A stretch of DNA of 64,000 nucleotides from Ruminococcaceae bacterium UBA1405 (GCA_002305685.1 DBQB01000024.1:38247-102246); one strand, 5' to 3'; shown: positions 34,889-44,322, counted from the stretch's first letter. Translations and numbers: made by a program. Notes: generated from the sequence alone by a model not told the origin.

Positions 34889-35425
34889 ATGTATGACCGT
34901 TGCCCCTGCTGTCAAAACCCTACCTTCCCCGTACTGCCGCAGCAGGCCATCGCCTATATCTGTCCGGTATGCTGGTGGGAAAACGATGTGTTTGTTGACG
35001 GTGAGGATGTCCCCAGCGACGAAAACCATGGTTTGACCCTGAAGCAAGGCCGGGAAAATTTTTACAAATACGGCATCTGTGACCCACGCCTTGCCGGGAA
35101 AATCGGCAACAGAGGATGGCGGGATGTGGTGCGAATGTATGCACAAGGCGCTAAAACCTTTGAGATCCACTGCTGGAAGGAGGAAACCGACTGGATTAAG
35201 CTGGCTATGGATTACGGCGCCGTCAAAGAAACCGAATTTTCGAACATGGTGGTAATCCGGGGAGAAATTACACCGGCTTTTCTGGAGATGCTGCTGACCA
35301 TGGAAAAACCCCAGGACACCGAAATCTATGACAAGATGACTCCATTTTTTTCCATCTTCTTTGACAATGGTTTTTCCAGTGAGCACTATGGTACTGAGCT
35401 GTATTTTGGTCCCCAAATGGACTAA
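34889..35425 (+). CDS. CPCC-family cysteine-rich protein
   Basis: 178 residues. The ATG at 34889 is chosen because GGAGGA lies 6 bases upstream; an ATG at 34868 is also in frame. The start, MYDRCPCCQNPTF, and the paired IAYICPVCWWENDVF form the zinc-ribbon-like module that defines the CPCC group. The remaining about 120 residues are a soluble alpha/beta domain with no recognised catalytic motif. Function unknown. It ends at a bidirectional terminator shared with the S1-domain gene. Confidence 0.75.
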   Translation: MYDRCPCCQNPTFPVLPQQAIAYICPVCWWENDVFVDGEDVPSDENHGLTLKQGRENFYKYGICDPRLAGKIGNRGWRDVVRMYAQGAKTFEIHCWKEETDWIKLAMDYGAVKETEFSNMVVIRGEITPAFLEMLLTMEKPQDTEIYDKMTPFFSIFFDNGFSSEHYGTELYFGPQMD

Positions 35426-35439
35426 GACACCGAAGATAG

Positions 35440-35470
35440 AAAAAGGGGGCTTTTGGCAAGCCCCCTCTTT
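35440..35470. terminator. Bidirectional intrinsic terminator
   Basis: AAAAAGGGGGCTT and AAGCCCCCTCTTTT pair around TTGGC between convergent genes, with A and T tracts on both sides. Confidence 0.85.
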
Positions 35471-36423
35471 TACTGGATATCCTCATTTTCCTCGTCCGTA
35501 TCAAACACCGTCTCTACCACTCGCCTGGCCTGAGGCGGCGAGTAACGCCAACGGGACATATGATCCCCATGAAAAAAGTACTCCGGTTCCGGAAGCTGAT
35601 AGCTGGCATCGAAAGCGTCCACCAGGATCAGTTTGATCTTCATCCGGTCCGGGATCATACTTTTGATGTACACACTGGCCTGCTGTCCCGGCTGTACCCC
35701 TTCCCGCGGTTCCGCCAAACCTGCCAGATTGGGGGTCAGTTCTACAAAGATGCCATAGGGCTCCACCGAGCGCACAATTCCTGCCACCGTTTCCCCGCTG
35801 TGAAAGATGGAAGCGTTTTCGCTCCAACTGCCCAGCAGCTCTCGATGGGTAAGGGTCACCCGATCTCCGTCCACTGCCCGCACCACAGCGCGGATCATCT
35901 GTCCCGGATGAAACCGGTCCCCAGGGTGGGAGATGCGGGAAACCGATATGGAATCGATGGGAATCAGGGAACAGATACCGCATCCGATGTCCACAAAACA
36001 GCCGAAGTTTTCCAGGTGGGTCACCCGTCCGTCGATGACGTCCCCGGGGCGCAGGGTGTGAATATACTGCTGCATACAGCGCTGCTGTACCGCCCTTCGG
36101 GAGAGAAGAACCGTCTGCTCGCCGTTTTCTCCCCGCATAAAACCGGTTACCACAAAGCAGACCGGCTTGTTCACCCGGGAGATGATCGCGATATCCCGGG
36201 TAGTCCCCTCGGCGATGCCCAGCGCCCCCTCCTCCCTTGGGATAATGCCCCGGATACCGCCTCCCAACGGCACCAAAAGGTTGTGTTCACTGTCGCAGAC
36301 CACCGCTCTGGCTTCCAGAATTTTCTGGGATTGCTGCGCCTGGGAAAGGGACGCCAGGCTGGCGATGGCCGCCTTGTTTTCAGGGGTATCGATGCGTATG
36401 CCTTCAGGTTTCCATTCTGTCAT
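35470..36423 (-). CDS. S1 RNA-binding-domain protein (ribosomal protein S1-like)
   Basis: 317 residues with two clear S1 (OB-fold) repeats: GDVIDGRVTHLENFGCFVDI (about 127-146, continuing to 195) and GETVAGIVRSVEPYGIFVEL (about 209-228, continuing to 275). The N-terminal 110 residues form a diverged third repeat (ARAVVCDSEHNLLVPLGGG, then IPREEG). This is the short S1-like protein seen in many Clostridia rather than the six-repeat enterobacterial S1. It presumably binds mRNA on the 30S subunit or acts in RNA decay. It is transcribed on its own strand, with the 130-residue unknown gene upstream. Confidence 0.85.
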   Translation of the reverse strand: MTEWKPEGIRIDTPENKAAIASLASLSQAQQSQKILEARAVVCDSEHNLLVPLGGGIRGIIPREEGALGIAEGTTRDIAIISRVNKPVCFVVTGFMRGENGEQTVLLSRRAVQQRCMQQYIHTLRPGDVIDGRVTHLENFGCFVDIGCGICSLIPIDSISVSRISHPGDRFHPGQMIRAVVRAVDGDRVTLTHRELLGSWSENASIFHSGETVAGIVRSVEPYGIFVELTPNLAGLAEPREGVQPGQQASVYIKSMIPDRMKIKLILVDAFDASYQLPEPEYFFHGDHMSRWRYSPPQARRVVETVFDTDEENEDIQ

Positions 36424-36561
36424 GGCTTAAACCTCCTATATGGTGGGATGCAGGGGAACGCCGGTATGGCTGCGGCAGCCAGATGATTTTGCGTTGCAAT
36501 CATCTTTATGCAGCAAACCGTTCTTTCATGCCGGAATTCTGCATCTCACAAGAAGGATGGT

Positions 36562-36954
36562 TCACCGGATGTGGATATGGGTTGCACCCAGACTGGTAAG
36601 CCGGCCAGCGATATCCCGCACATTCTTCCGGTTACAGATAATCTCCGCGGTAACGCTGCGGATTCTGCGAGGCTCGATGGAGTCCTTTGGCTGATGCAGT
36701 GCATACAGCAAGGTGCTGGGATTGGCGGTGGCTGCATATCCCGAAGAAAAGTCGGACACTGCAGGCAATACAGGAGGAAACAGCGCCGTATCTTTGGCCG
36801 CCGGATCGGAATAGTGAGCCGGCGGTCCACAGCGTCGGACATGGATGCTGCGCACCCCTCCGGTGGATTTGAGCAACCGCCCGATTCCCAGATCCGCCAT
36901 ATCAATGGTCTCAAACTCGCAGGTGATACTGCTGAGGGTGTTTTGTGGATTCAT
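36562..36954 (-). CDS. Hypothetical protein of unknown function
   Basis: 130 residues, not recognised. It is accepted as real because an AAAGGAAG ribosome-binding site sits 8 bases before the ATG, the frame is open with codon use like its neighbours, and no better frame exists in this interval. The protein begins MNPQNTLSSITCEFETIDMA and ends with a basic stretch (DIAGRLTSLGATHIHIR). It has no transmembrane helix or signal peptide and is rich in Arg, Ser, Thr and Pro. It lies 138 bases upstream of the S1-domain gene in the same direction. Confidence 0.55.
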   Translation of the reverse strand: MNPQNTLSSITCEFETIDMADLGIGRLLKSTGGVRSIHVRRCGPPAHYSDPAAKDTALFPPVLPAVSDFSSGYAATANPSTLLYALHQPKDSIEPRRIRSVTAEIICNRKNVRDIAGRLTSLGATHIHIR

Positions 36955-37051
36955 ACCGGCAACTTCCTTTCAAAAAAATGTTTGGATGGCAAAAGGTATG
37001 GTTTTACGGCAGTAGTATCTGACAAAACAATCTGTTTCATTCCAAAAGGAT

Positions 37052-37080
37052 TTGCCATTGTATGGGGGTTCTGGTATAAT
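37052..37080 (+). promoter_or_regulatory. Promoter upstream of the DUF951 gene
   Basis: TTGCCA (37052-37057) and TATAAT (37075-37080) spaced by 17 bases; the start near 37087 leaves a leader of about 140 bases. Confidence 0.55.
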
Positions 37081-37227
37081 AATCTGAGATTGCTGTCCGA
37101 TTTTGTGGGCATGAAATTTTACTTCCCACCGTGATACAATAAGATCGGCCGGCTTTAGATATGATGCTTTTGGACTCTGGATGTACAAATCCAAATAATA
37201 CCAATCTGTTTGCTGGGAGATGATAGC

Positions 37228-37416
37228 ATGGATGTGCGTGTGGGAGATATCCTGCTGATGAAAAAACCTCATCCCTGTGGAGAAAACCGGTTCACTGTTT
37301 TGCGGGTAGGAATGGATTTTCGAATCCGTTGTCTTTCCTGCGGACGTGAGGTGATGGTGCCGCGGGCCAAGGTGGAAAAAAGCATCAAAAAAATCCTTCG
37401 GGAGCCATCGGAATAA
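37228..37416 (+). CDS. DUF951-family small protein
   Basis: 62 residues, ATG after GGGAGATG. The family pattern is clear: MDVRVGDILLMKKPHPCG, then FTVLRVGMDFRIRCLSCGREVMVPR. It has three cysteines, two of them in a CxxC-like RCLSCGRE knuckle, so it may bind zinc. This protein is near-universal in Clostridia and Bacilli, but its function is not established. It is followed by prfA in the same direction with about 100 bases between. Confidence 0.88.
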   Translation: MDVRVGDILLMKKPHPCGENRFTVLRVGMDFRIRCLSCGREVMVPRAKVEKSIKKILREPSE

Positions 37417-37519
37417 TTTGGGGCACGGGGAATCCCCTCGAGCCATGGATAGAATATTCCTTTGCAGGCAACACACTGGATAAAAATATACAATAAAATC
37501 AAGCAAGCGAGGAAACGGA

Positions 37520-38599
37520 ATGCTGGAAAAATTGCAAGATGTAGAAAACCGGTATCAGGAGATCAGCCACAAGCTGACCGATCCCACCGTCATTGGGGAC
37601 AACGAGCAGTACCGCAACCTGATGCGGGAATATAAAAATCTGACCCCTATTGTGGAAAAATACCGGGAATATGAAAAAGCGCATGAAGCCTATGAGGAAG
37701 CCCGGCAGCTGCTGGACGAGGGCGGATTGGATGCGGATTTTCGGGAGATGGTTCAGGAACAGCTGCTCATCTCAAAGGCGGACGAGGAGCGCCATGCCCA
37801 AGAACTCAAGCTGCTGCTGCTTCCCAGAGACCCCAACGACGATAAAAACGTCATTGTGGAGATCCGCGGCGGTGCTGGAGGGGAGGAAGCGGCGTTGTTT
37901 GCCGGTTCCCTTTACCGGATGTATTCGATGTACGGGGAGCGTCGGGGATGGAAATCGGAGATTCTAAACGCCAACCCCACTGAGCTGGGCGGATACAAGG
38001 AGATCAGCTTTTCCATCAGTGGAGAGGGCGCCTATTCCCGGTTAAAATTTGAAAGCGGCGTTCATCGGGTGCAGCGGGTACCCGAGACCGAGGCGGCGGG
38101 GCGGATTCATACCTCCACCGTCACCGTAGCCATCCTGCCAGAGGTGGAAGAGGTGGAGGTGGAGATCAATCCGGGCGATTTACAGATTGACACCTTCCGC
38201 TCCAGCGGCGCCGGCGGACAGCATATCAACAAAACCGAATCCGCCATCCGTATCACCCATCTGCCTACCGGTATGGTGGTGGAATGCCAGGACGAACGCA
38301 GCCAGTTTAAGAATAAAGACAAAGCCATGAAGATCCTTCGCTCCCGGCTTTATGAGAAAAAGCAACAGGAACAGACCGACAAGATTGCCAGCGAACGAAA
38401 GTTGCAGGTTGGTACCGGCGATCGCTCGGAGCGGATACGCACCTACAATTTCCCTCAGGGGCGGGTGACCGATCACCGCATCGGGCTGACCTTGTATAAA
38501 CTGGACAGCGTGATGGACGGGGATCTGGATGAGTTGCTGGATGCACTCATTACCTTTGACCAGGCGGAAAAACTCAAATCCCAGGAGCAGAACGGTTGA
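37520..38599 (+). CDS. prfA: Peptide chain release factor 1
   Basis: 359 residues, full length. The peptidyl-tRNA hydrolysis motif GGQ is in SSGAGGQHINKTESAIR, and the upstream HRVQRVPETEAAGRIHTS and downstream RLYEKKQQEQ segments are conserved class I release-factor features. It reads UAA and UAG in the ribosomal A site. The methyltransferase gene prmC/hemK, which commonly follows prfA in Firmicutes, is not adjacent; the next gene is the tsaC/sua5 homologue. Confidence 0.97.
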   Translation: MLEKLQDVENRYQEISHKLTDPTVIGDNEQYRNLMREYKNLTPIVEKYREYEKAHEAYEEARQLLDEGGLDADFREMVQEQLLISKADEERHAQELKLLLLPRDPNDDKNVIVEIRGGAGGEEAALFAGSLYRMYSMYGERRGWKSEILNANPTELGGYKEISFSISGEGAYSRLKFESGVHRVQRVPETEAAGRIHTSTVTVAILPEVEEVEVEINPGDLQIDTFRSSGAGGQHINKTESAIRITHLPTGMVVECQDERSQFKNKDKAMKILRSRLYEKKQQEQTDKIASERKLQVGTGDRSERIRTYNFPQGRVTDHRIGLTLYKLDSVMDGDLDELLDALITFDQAEKLKSQEQNG

Positions 38600-38674
38600 T
38601 AGCTGATAAACATTGGCAACGCAGACCGTAATTTGATAATTATCTAACCATTTAATTAAGAGGTGGCATCATTG

Positions 38675-39700
38675 ATGGAAACCAAACTGCTGCGGGTGGA
38701 AGACCCAAAGCAAAATCCCCAGGCGATTGAGACCGCTGCCGCCATTCTGCGGCGAGGAGGGCTGGTGGCTATCCCCACCGAGACGGTATATGGTCTGGGA
38801 GCGAGCGCCTTTGACGAGCAGGCGGTAGTCAACATCTACAAGGCCAAAGGCCGGCCCAGCGATAACCCGCTGATTGTGCATATTGCGTCGATGGAAACCC
38901 TTCCCACACTGGCGCGGGAGATTCCCTCCGGAGCATACGCTCTGGCAGAGGCTTTCTGGCCTGGTCCGCTGACCATGATCTTAAAAAAACAATCTTCGGT
39001 GCCCTCAGTGACCACCGGCGGACTGGACACCGTGGCGGTGCGTTTTCCCTCCCATCCGGTGGCAAACGCCATCATTCGGGAAAGCGGACTGCCCATTGCA
39101 GCCCCTTCCGCCAACCTGTCCGGAGCGCCCAGCCCTACCAATGCGCGGCGCTGCGTGGAGGATCTCACCGGAAGGGTGGACGCCATTGTGGATGGCGGCC
39201 CTTGCCAGGTGGGACTGGAATCTACCGTGATCTCGCTGGCTGGGGAGATTCCCAGATTACTGCGCCCAGGATTTGTCACACTGGAACAGCTTTGCGACGT
39301 CCTGGGGGATGTGGCGGTGGACAGCGCTGTGCTCTCCAAATTGGAGGAAGGGCAGAGCGCCGCTTCCCCCGGCATGAAATATAAGCATTATGCCCCCAAA
39401 GCACGGGTTATCCTGCTGGATGGGGATGACGACGCCTTTGTGGATTATGTGAACCGGCAGCAGGGGGACGACATCTGGGCACTGGCCTTCGGCCATGAGA
39501 CAGCAGCGCTGAAAAAGCCCTATATGGTGATGGGGGACACCGATCAGCAACAGGCACAGCGGCTGTTTGAATGCCTGCGGGCGCTGGACGACAAGGGCGC
39601 AAAGGTGATCTATGCCCGCTGCCCGCATAAAACCGGGGTGGGAATGGCGGTATATAACCGCATTATCCGGGCTTCCGCCTTCACCATCCAGAAACTGTAA
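38675..39700 (+). CDS. tsaC: L-threonylcarbamoyladenylate synthase (Sua5/TsaC type)
   Basis: 342 residues. The ATG at 38675 lies 8 bases after AAGAGGTGG. The YrdC fold is shown by GGLVAIPTETVYGLGASAFDE-type and KAKGRPSDNPLIVHI-type motifs near 30-70 and by SANLSGAPSPTNA near 140-152. A C-terminal Sua5 domain of about 110 residues follows, distinguishing it from the short TsaC. It makes threonylcarbamoyl-AMP for the universal t6A37 tRNA modification in the cytosol. It sits between prfA and coaE in the same direction, with short gaps. Confidence 0.93.
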   Translation: METKLLRVEDPKQNPQAIETAAAILRRGGLVAIPTETVYGLGASAFDEQAVVNIYKAKGRPSDNPLIVHIASMETLPTLAREIPSGAYALAEAFWPGPLTMILKKQSSVPSVTTGGLDTVAVRFPSHPVANAIIRESGLPIAAPSANLSGAPSPTNARRCVEDLTGRVDAIVDGGPCQVGLESTVISLAGEIPRLLRPGFVTLEQLCDVLGDVAVDSAVLSKLEEGQSAASPGMKYKHYAPKARVILLDGDDDAFVDYVNRQQGDDIWALAFGHETAALKKPYMVMGDTDQQQAQRLFECLRALDDKGAKVIYARCPHKTGVGMAVYNRIIRASAFTIQKL

Positions 39701-39722
39701 CCGAAAAAAGGGAGATGATAAG

Positions 39723-40385
39723 GTGAGACAAGGCATTGTTTTGGGACTGACTGGGCCTTCCGGCGCCGGGAAAAGCACCGTCTGCAAACTGCTCTCCCGC
39801 CGCTGCCCCAAAGCGCTTACGTTTATCGACGCCGATCAGGTGGCACGCCAGGTTGTTGAACCCGGTACCCCATGCCTGGAGCTGCTCTGCCAGCGCTTTG
39901 GAAAGCTGGTGGAAGGGAGCCTGCTGCTGGAGGATGGGCATCTCAACCGGCGCAAGCTGGGCAGTGCGGTGTTCGGCAATCCGGAGCGGGTAGCGCTGCT
40001 CAACGAAACCATCTTCCCCTTTATTCTGAAAGAACTCAGAGAACAGATCGCACTGCTCTCCCAAAGCCATCGGGTGGTAGTGCTGGATGCGCCCACCCTC
40101 TTTGAAAGCGGCGCCGACAAGCTGTGCCACCGCATTGTGACGGTGCTGGCCCCCAAACCGCTAAGGATACGCCGGATCTGCCGGCGGGACAATATCGATG
40201 AAGCCGCCGCCATGCAGCGGCTGGCCAGCCAGCATCCGGACCGGTATTATACCTCCCGCTCCGACGCGGTCATCCGCTGTGACGGCAGCCTTAGAGCGGT
40301 AACACAGCAGCTGGATCTGCTGCTGTGCCGTTTGGGCCTTTGCTCCCGCTGGAGGGATGGATTTCAAAAAGGATGGCGAGTTTAA
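39723..40385 (+). CDS. coaE: Dephospho-CoA kinase
   Basis: 220 residues from a GTG after GGGAGATG. The P-loop is at LTGPSGAGKST (9-19), the DADQVAR segment begins near 39, and DAPTLFESGADKLCH near 122-136 belongs to the substrate-binding part. RICRRDN in the lid region completes the NMP-kinase-like architecture. It phosphorylates dephospho-CoA in the last step of CoA synthesis. The 3' end is close to, or overlaps, the downstream lytic transglycosylase gene, depending on that gene's start. Confidence 0.94.
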   Translation: MRQGIVLGLTGPSGAGKSTVCKLLSRRCPKALTFIDADQVARQVVEPGTPCLELLCQRFGKLVEGSLLLEDGHLNRRKLGSAVFGNPERVALLNETIFPFILKELREQIALLSQSHRVVVLDAPTLFESGADKLCHRIVTVLAPKPLRIRRICRRDNIDEAAAMQRLASQHPDRYYTSRSDAVIRCDGSLRAVTQQLDLLLCRLGLCSRWRDGFQKGWRV

Positions 40386-40435
40386 AAATCGCAATCCACA
40401 ACCCGATATCACTGGACAGAAGGGAGAAGACACCG

Positions 40436-41056
40436 TTGGTACGCAGAAGACGCAGAAGAACCTCTCCCCTGCCGGCACTGATTGCCACACTGGGAACGGT
40501 GCTGGTGATTGCGCTGGTGGCAGCAGCACTGTATTTTGCCTTCCATCGAGCCAATGAAATTTACTACGACGCGGCCTATCCCATTGAATATGAGGATTTG
40601 GTCAGCCAGTACTGTGAGGAATACCAGGTGGACGAAGCGCTGGTATATGCGGTTATCAAAAATGAGAGCAGCTTCACCCCCGATGCGGTGTCCAGCGTGG
40701 ATGCCCGCGGACTGATGCAAATTCAGGGACCTACCCTGGAATGGGCGGTCTATCGGGAAGGAGAGGACGCCCAGGTGACCGCCGACGATCTTTTTGATCC
40801 TCAGGTCAACATCAAATACGGCGTTATGCTCCTAAGACTGTTTCTGGACGAATTTGAGCATCCAGATGTGGCGCTGTGCGCTTACCATGCCGGTTGGGGC
40901 AACGTAAAAAAATGGCTGGATGACCCGGAGTATTCCGACGACGGCGTTACCCTGAAAACCATCCCTTTTGGGGACACCTCCTCCTATGTACAGCGGGTTT
41001 TACAGACCAGGGACAAATATCAGGAGCTGTATGACCTTCGACAGTATGAGCAGTAG
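40436..41056 (+). CDS. Membrane-anchored lytic transglycosylase (SLT domain)
   Basis: 206 residues from a TTG at 40436, favoured by AGAAGGGAG upstream; an ATG at 40373 would add 21 residues and overlap coaE. The basic stretch VRRRRRRTS precedes one transmembrane helix (about 11-33), then an extracellular SLT fold. Catalytic Glu is in AVIKNESSF, with GLMQI and CAYHAGWGNV (AYNAG-like, with His replacing Asn) completing the family signature. It cleaves peptidoglycan without hydrolysis at the outer face of the membrane, in growth or sporulation. Confidence 0.9.
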   Translation: MVRRRRRRTSPLPALIATLGTVLVIALVAAALYFAFHRANEIYYDAAYPIEYEDLVSQYCEEYQVDEALVYAVIKNESSFTPDAVSSVDARGLMQIQGPTLEWAVYREGEDAQVTADDLFDPQVNIKYGVMLLRLFLDEFEHPDVALCAYHAGWGNVKKWLDDPEYSDDGVTLKTIPFGDTSSYVQRVLQTRDKYQELYDLRQYEQ

Positions 41057-41066
41057 GATAGAGTGG

Positions 41067-41096
41067 TTGCGGCAATGCAGCCGGGTATGTTACAAT
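41067..41096 (+). promoter_or_regulatory. Promoter of the 2-hydroxyacid dehydrogenase gene
   Basis: TTGCGG (41067-41072) and TACAAT (41091-41096) with an 18-base spacer. Confidence 0.45.
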
Positions 41097-41146
41097 AGAC
41101 GAAGAGACCTTGCGGTACATCAACAAAGAAATGAGGACTGCATAAC

Positions 41147-42115
41147 ATGATGGAAAAGAATTCTGTATTGGTACTGCTTCCCGTGGAACAAAGACACAAG
41201 GAGATTTTGGAGGCCGCCGCTCCTGGGGTGGAGTTTATCTATGCCACCGCCGACGTGGTGACAAAGCAGCAGGTGCAGGACGCTCAGGTGATTGTGGGAA
41301 ATCCCCCGGTGGAGTATGTTGCTGGTTCCACCAATCTCAAATGGTTCCAAAGCAATACCGCCGGACCCGATCCCTATCTGAAAGAGGGAGTAATCCAGCC
41401 TTCCGCCATCATCACCAACGCCACCGGCGCATACGGCCTTGCCATCTCCGAGTATATGCTGGGAGTGCTGCTATCTCTTTATAAAAAACTGTACGCCTAC
41501 CGGGATCAACAGCATACCCATCAGTGGAACAAGCTGGGGACGGTCAAAAAGGTAAACGGCTCCACCGTGCTGGTGATCGGGATGGGAGATATCGGCGGCA
41601 GCTTTGCCAAGCTGGTGAAATCCATGGGGGCATATGTCATCGGTGTTCGCCGTACCGATACCACCAAGCCCGACTATGTGGATGAGGTGCATCTGACCGA
41701 TGCGCTGGATTCGCTGCTCCCCCGGGCCGATGTAGTGGCAATGAGCTTACCCGGCAACAGCCAAACCGCCAAAATCCTCAATCGGGAACGCATTGGCAAA
41801 ATGAAACCGGGAGCGGTGCTCATCAACGTAGGAAGAGGCACCGCCATCGACACCGAAGCGCTGTGCGACGCGCTGGAAAGCGGGCATTTGGGCGGCGTGG
41901 CGCTGGACGTTACCGATCCTGAGCCGCTGCCCGCCGACCATCGGCTTTGGAACATTCCCAACGCCATCATCACCCCTCATGTTTCCGGCGGATGGTCCCT
42001 GCCAGAAACCTTTGAGCGGATTGTCCGGATTTCCGCAGAAAACCTGCGTCGCTATTTCCTGGGAGAACCGCTGCGCAACGTCATTGACCGCAATACCCGC
42101 TACCGCAAACTGTAA
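41147..42115 (+). CDS. D-2-hydroxyacid dehydrogenase family protein
   Basis: 322 residues; ATG after GAGGACTG. The NAD-binding Rossmann motif GMGDIGGSFAKLVKSMG lies near 146-162. Catalytic elements follow in order: INVGRGTAID (Arg), DPEPLP (Glu) and ITPHVSGG (His). The N-terminal catalytic domain is normal. Family members reduce 2-keto acids or oxidise 2-hydroxyacids (glycerate, phosphoglycerate, lactate-like substrates); the substrate is not decided. It is transcribed alone and followed by a hairpin terminator. Confidence 0.92.
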   Translation: MMEKNSVLVLLPVEQRHKEILEAAAPGVEFIYATADVVTKQQVQDAQVIVGNPPVEYVAGSTNLKWFQSNTAGPDPYLKEGVIQPSAIITNATGAYGLAISEYMLGVLLSLYKKLYAYRDQQHTHQWNKLGTVKKVNGSTVLVIGMGDIGGSFAKLVKSMGAYVIGVRRTDTTKPDYVDEVHLTDALDSLLPRADVVAMSLPGNSQTAKILNRERIGKMKPGAVLINVGRGTAIDTEALCDALESGHLGGVALDVTDPEPLPADHRLWNIPNAIITPHVSGGWSLPETFERIVRISAENLRRYFLGEPLRNVIDRNTRYRKL

Positions 42116-42151
42116 CAGGCTTGTCGGATTTGAAACTTTCCCACAGACAGC

Positions 42152-42195
42152 AAAGAGATGCTTTTTCACAGAACTGTGGAGAAACATCTCTTTTT
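42152..42195 (+). terminator. Intrinsic terminator of the dehydrogenase gene
   Basis: AAAGAGATG (42152-42160) and CATCTCTTT (42185-42193) pair, with the downstream arm running into a T tract. Confidence 0.7.
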
Positions 42196-42410
42196 ATGCT
42201 TTGAAAACAATGTAAAATTATTGCTCTATTCTCATAGGATTAGGGATGCACGGATTTTGAAATAAGAGGTTTTATTTTCAAGTTTTTGAGTAAAAATAGC
42301 GAATAATGCGTTGATGATTTCCCAACCATAAGAAAAGAAAATTTATCTTTTTTAAAGTGTTATACAAAAATCTGGTGTTTCTTTTTCTCGGATTTTATTG
42401 GTATTCTCCA
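42196..42410. other. AT-rich gap with no recognised gene
   Basis: About 215 bases, clearly richer in A/T than the surrounding genes, between the terminator at 42195 and the aspS promoter. I see no reading frame with a ribosome-binding site, no riboswitch and no repeat here. Confidence 0.6.
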
Positions 42411-42439
42411 TTGCAACGGAAAAACCACTGTGCTAGAAT
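42411..42439 (+). promoter_or_regulatory. Promoter of aspS
   Basis: TTGCAA (42411-42416) and TAGAAT (42434-42439) are 17 bases apart. The leader of about 115 bases carries no T-box. Confidence 0.6.
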
Positions 42440-42559
42440 ATGCAATTAAAGATGCAGCCAAAAGAAAAAATGAAATCTTCTTCCGCTGTTCCCCTTCTGC
42501 TTTTGAGGAAAGAAATGCAGTTTGCCCCAGCAAATCCGAAAAAAAGGAATGATCGAACA

Positions 42560-44314
42560 ATGATAGCAGTCAACGAGTACCGAACCCACTCCTGTGGGGA
42601 GCTGCGGGAATCCGATATCGGCAAAACGGTTCGGGTTTCCGGTTGGGTGGAAACCATCCGAGACCATGGCGGTATCCAGTTTATGGATCTGCGGGATCAG
42701 TACGGCGTCGTACAGGTGGTTGTCAGAGAGGATGAAATGCTCCGGGGAGTTTCCCGTGAGAGCGTGGTCACCGTCTCCGGTGAGGTAGTACACCGGGATG
42801 AGGAAACCTACAATTCCAAAATCCCGACCGGTACGGTGGAGGTAAATGCCAGAGAGCTTACCCTTCTCAGCCGCGCCAACGCCATGCTCCCCTTCGAGAT
42901 CACCAATTCCACCGAAACCAAAGAAGAAATACGCCTCAAATACCGGTATCTCGATCTGCGAAACCCTAAGGTACATCAGAAGATTGCACTGCGTTCCCAA
43001 ATTCTTTCTTTCCTTCGAAACCAGATGGCAGCTCTCGGCTTTATGGAGATACAAACTCCCATTCTCACTGCGTCCTCCCCGGAAGGCGCCAGAGATTATC
43101 TGATTCCCAGCCGTAAACATCATGGGAAATTTTATGCTCTCCCCCAGGCGCCTCAGATTTTTAAGCAGCTGCTGATGGTATCGGGCTTTGACCGGTATTT
43201 CCAGGTTGCCCCCTGTTTCCGGGACGAGGACGCCAGAGCCGACCGCTCCCCCGGAGAATTCTATCAACTGGATTTTGAGATGGCCTTTGCCACCCAGGAG
43301 GATGTCTTTGCAGTGGCACAGCAGGTGCTTTCCGCCACCTTCCAGAAGTTTGCCCCTGCGGGCAGAGTGGTTTCCCCTGCTCCCTTTCCACGGATCAGCT
43401 ATCGGGAAGCAATGCTCCGCTATGGTACCGACAAGCCGGATCTGCGCAATCCGTTGGAGATTGTGGAACTCAGCGACCTGTTTGTCCAGAGCGCCTTTGC
43501 ACCGTTCCGTGGGGCTACTGTGCGGGGCATCCGGGTTCCAGGCTGCGGCGCACAGCCCCGCAGTTTCTTTGAATCGATGGAAGAATATGCAAAATCCATC
43601 GGGATGAAGGGGCTGGGTTACATCAAGGTGGATGACGCCATGAAATATTTGGGACCCATCGACAAATTCCTGGAGGAAAGCCAGAGAAAAGAGCTGGCGT
43701 CCCGCTGCGCACTAAAGCCGGGAGATATCCTCTACTTTATCGCTGATACCCCATCCGTCGCTCCCAAGCTGGCCGGTCAGATCCTCAGCGAATTGGGACG
43801 GCGGTTACACCTGATGAATGAGCAGGAATACCGTTTTTGCTTTATTACCGATTTTCCCATGTATGAGCAGGACGAGGAAACCGGGGAAATTGTATTTACC
43901 CACAATCCTTTCTCCATGCCCAAGGGAGGATTGGAAGCGCTCAATACCTTGGATCCTCTGGAAATCACCGCCCAGCAGTACGATATTGTGGTAAACGGTG
44001 TGGAGCTATCCTCCGGTGCGGTTCGCAATTATCAGCAGGAAACGCTGGTGAGAGCTTTTGAGATCGCAGGATATCCAAAAGAGGAGGTAGAGAGCCGGTT
44101 TCCCGCTCTCTATAACGCCTTTGCATATGGAGCGCCGCCTCATGCAGGGATGGCGCCCGGCATTGACCGCATGATCATGCTGCTGACAGGGGATGAGAGC
44201 ATTCGGGAAGTGATCGCCTTCCCCATGAACGCCAACGCCCAGGATCTGATGATGGGCGCGCCTTGTGAGGTGACCCAGCAGCAGCTGCGGGAGGCGCATA
44301 TCCGTATTCGATGA
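42560..44314 (+). CDS. aspS: Aspartyl-tRNA synthetase (probably non-discriminating)
   Basis: 584 residues, the bacterial AspRS length. The ATG at 42560 begins the N-terminal OB-fold (anticodon-binding) domain with GWVETIRDHGG and FMDLRD. The class II core follows with QSPEGARDYLIP-like SSPEGARDYLIP, FRDEDARADRSPGE-type motif 2 and the GAD insertion. Motif 3 lies in GIDRMIMLL. Because gatCAB follows and no AsnRS is in view, it probably also misacylates tRNA-Asn, which GatCAB then amidates; this is inference from context. A terminator separates it from gatC. Confidence 0.96.
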   Translation: MIAVNEYRTHSCGELRESDIGKTVRVSGWVETIRDHGGIQFMDLRDQYGVVQVVVREDEMLRGVSRESVVTVSGEVVHRDEETYNSKIPTGTVEVNARELTLLSRANAMLPFEITNSTETKEEIRLKYRYLDLRNPKVHQKIALRSQILSFLRNQMAALGFMEIQTPILTASSPEGARDYLIPSRKHHGKFYALPQAPQIFKQLLMVSGFDRYFQVAPCFRDEDARADRSPGEFYQLDFEMAFATQEDVFAVAQQVLSATFQKFAPAGRVVSPAPFPRISYREAMLRYGTDKPDLRNPLEIVELSDLFVQSAFAPFRGATVRGIRVPGCGAQPRSFFESMEEYAKSIGMKGLGYIKVDDAMKYLGPIDKFLEESQRKELASRCALKPGDILYFIADTPSVAPKLAGQILSELGRRLHLMNEQEYRFCFITDFPMYEQDEETGEIVFTHNPFSMPKGGLEALNTLDPLEITAQQYDIVVNGVELSSGAVRNYQQETLVRAFEIAGYPKEEVESRFPALYNAFAYGAPPHAGMAPGIDRMIMLLTGDESIREVIAFPMNANAQDLMMGAPCEVTQQQLREAHIRIR

Positions 44315-44322
44315 GAGATGGC

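Noticed and set aside
36970..37506. A 178-residue minus-strand frame over DUF951
   Set aside because: The opposite strand carries the recognisable DUF951 protein with a good ribosome-binding site; the frame is low-complexity and unmatched.
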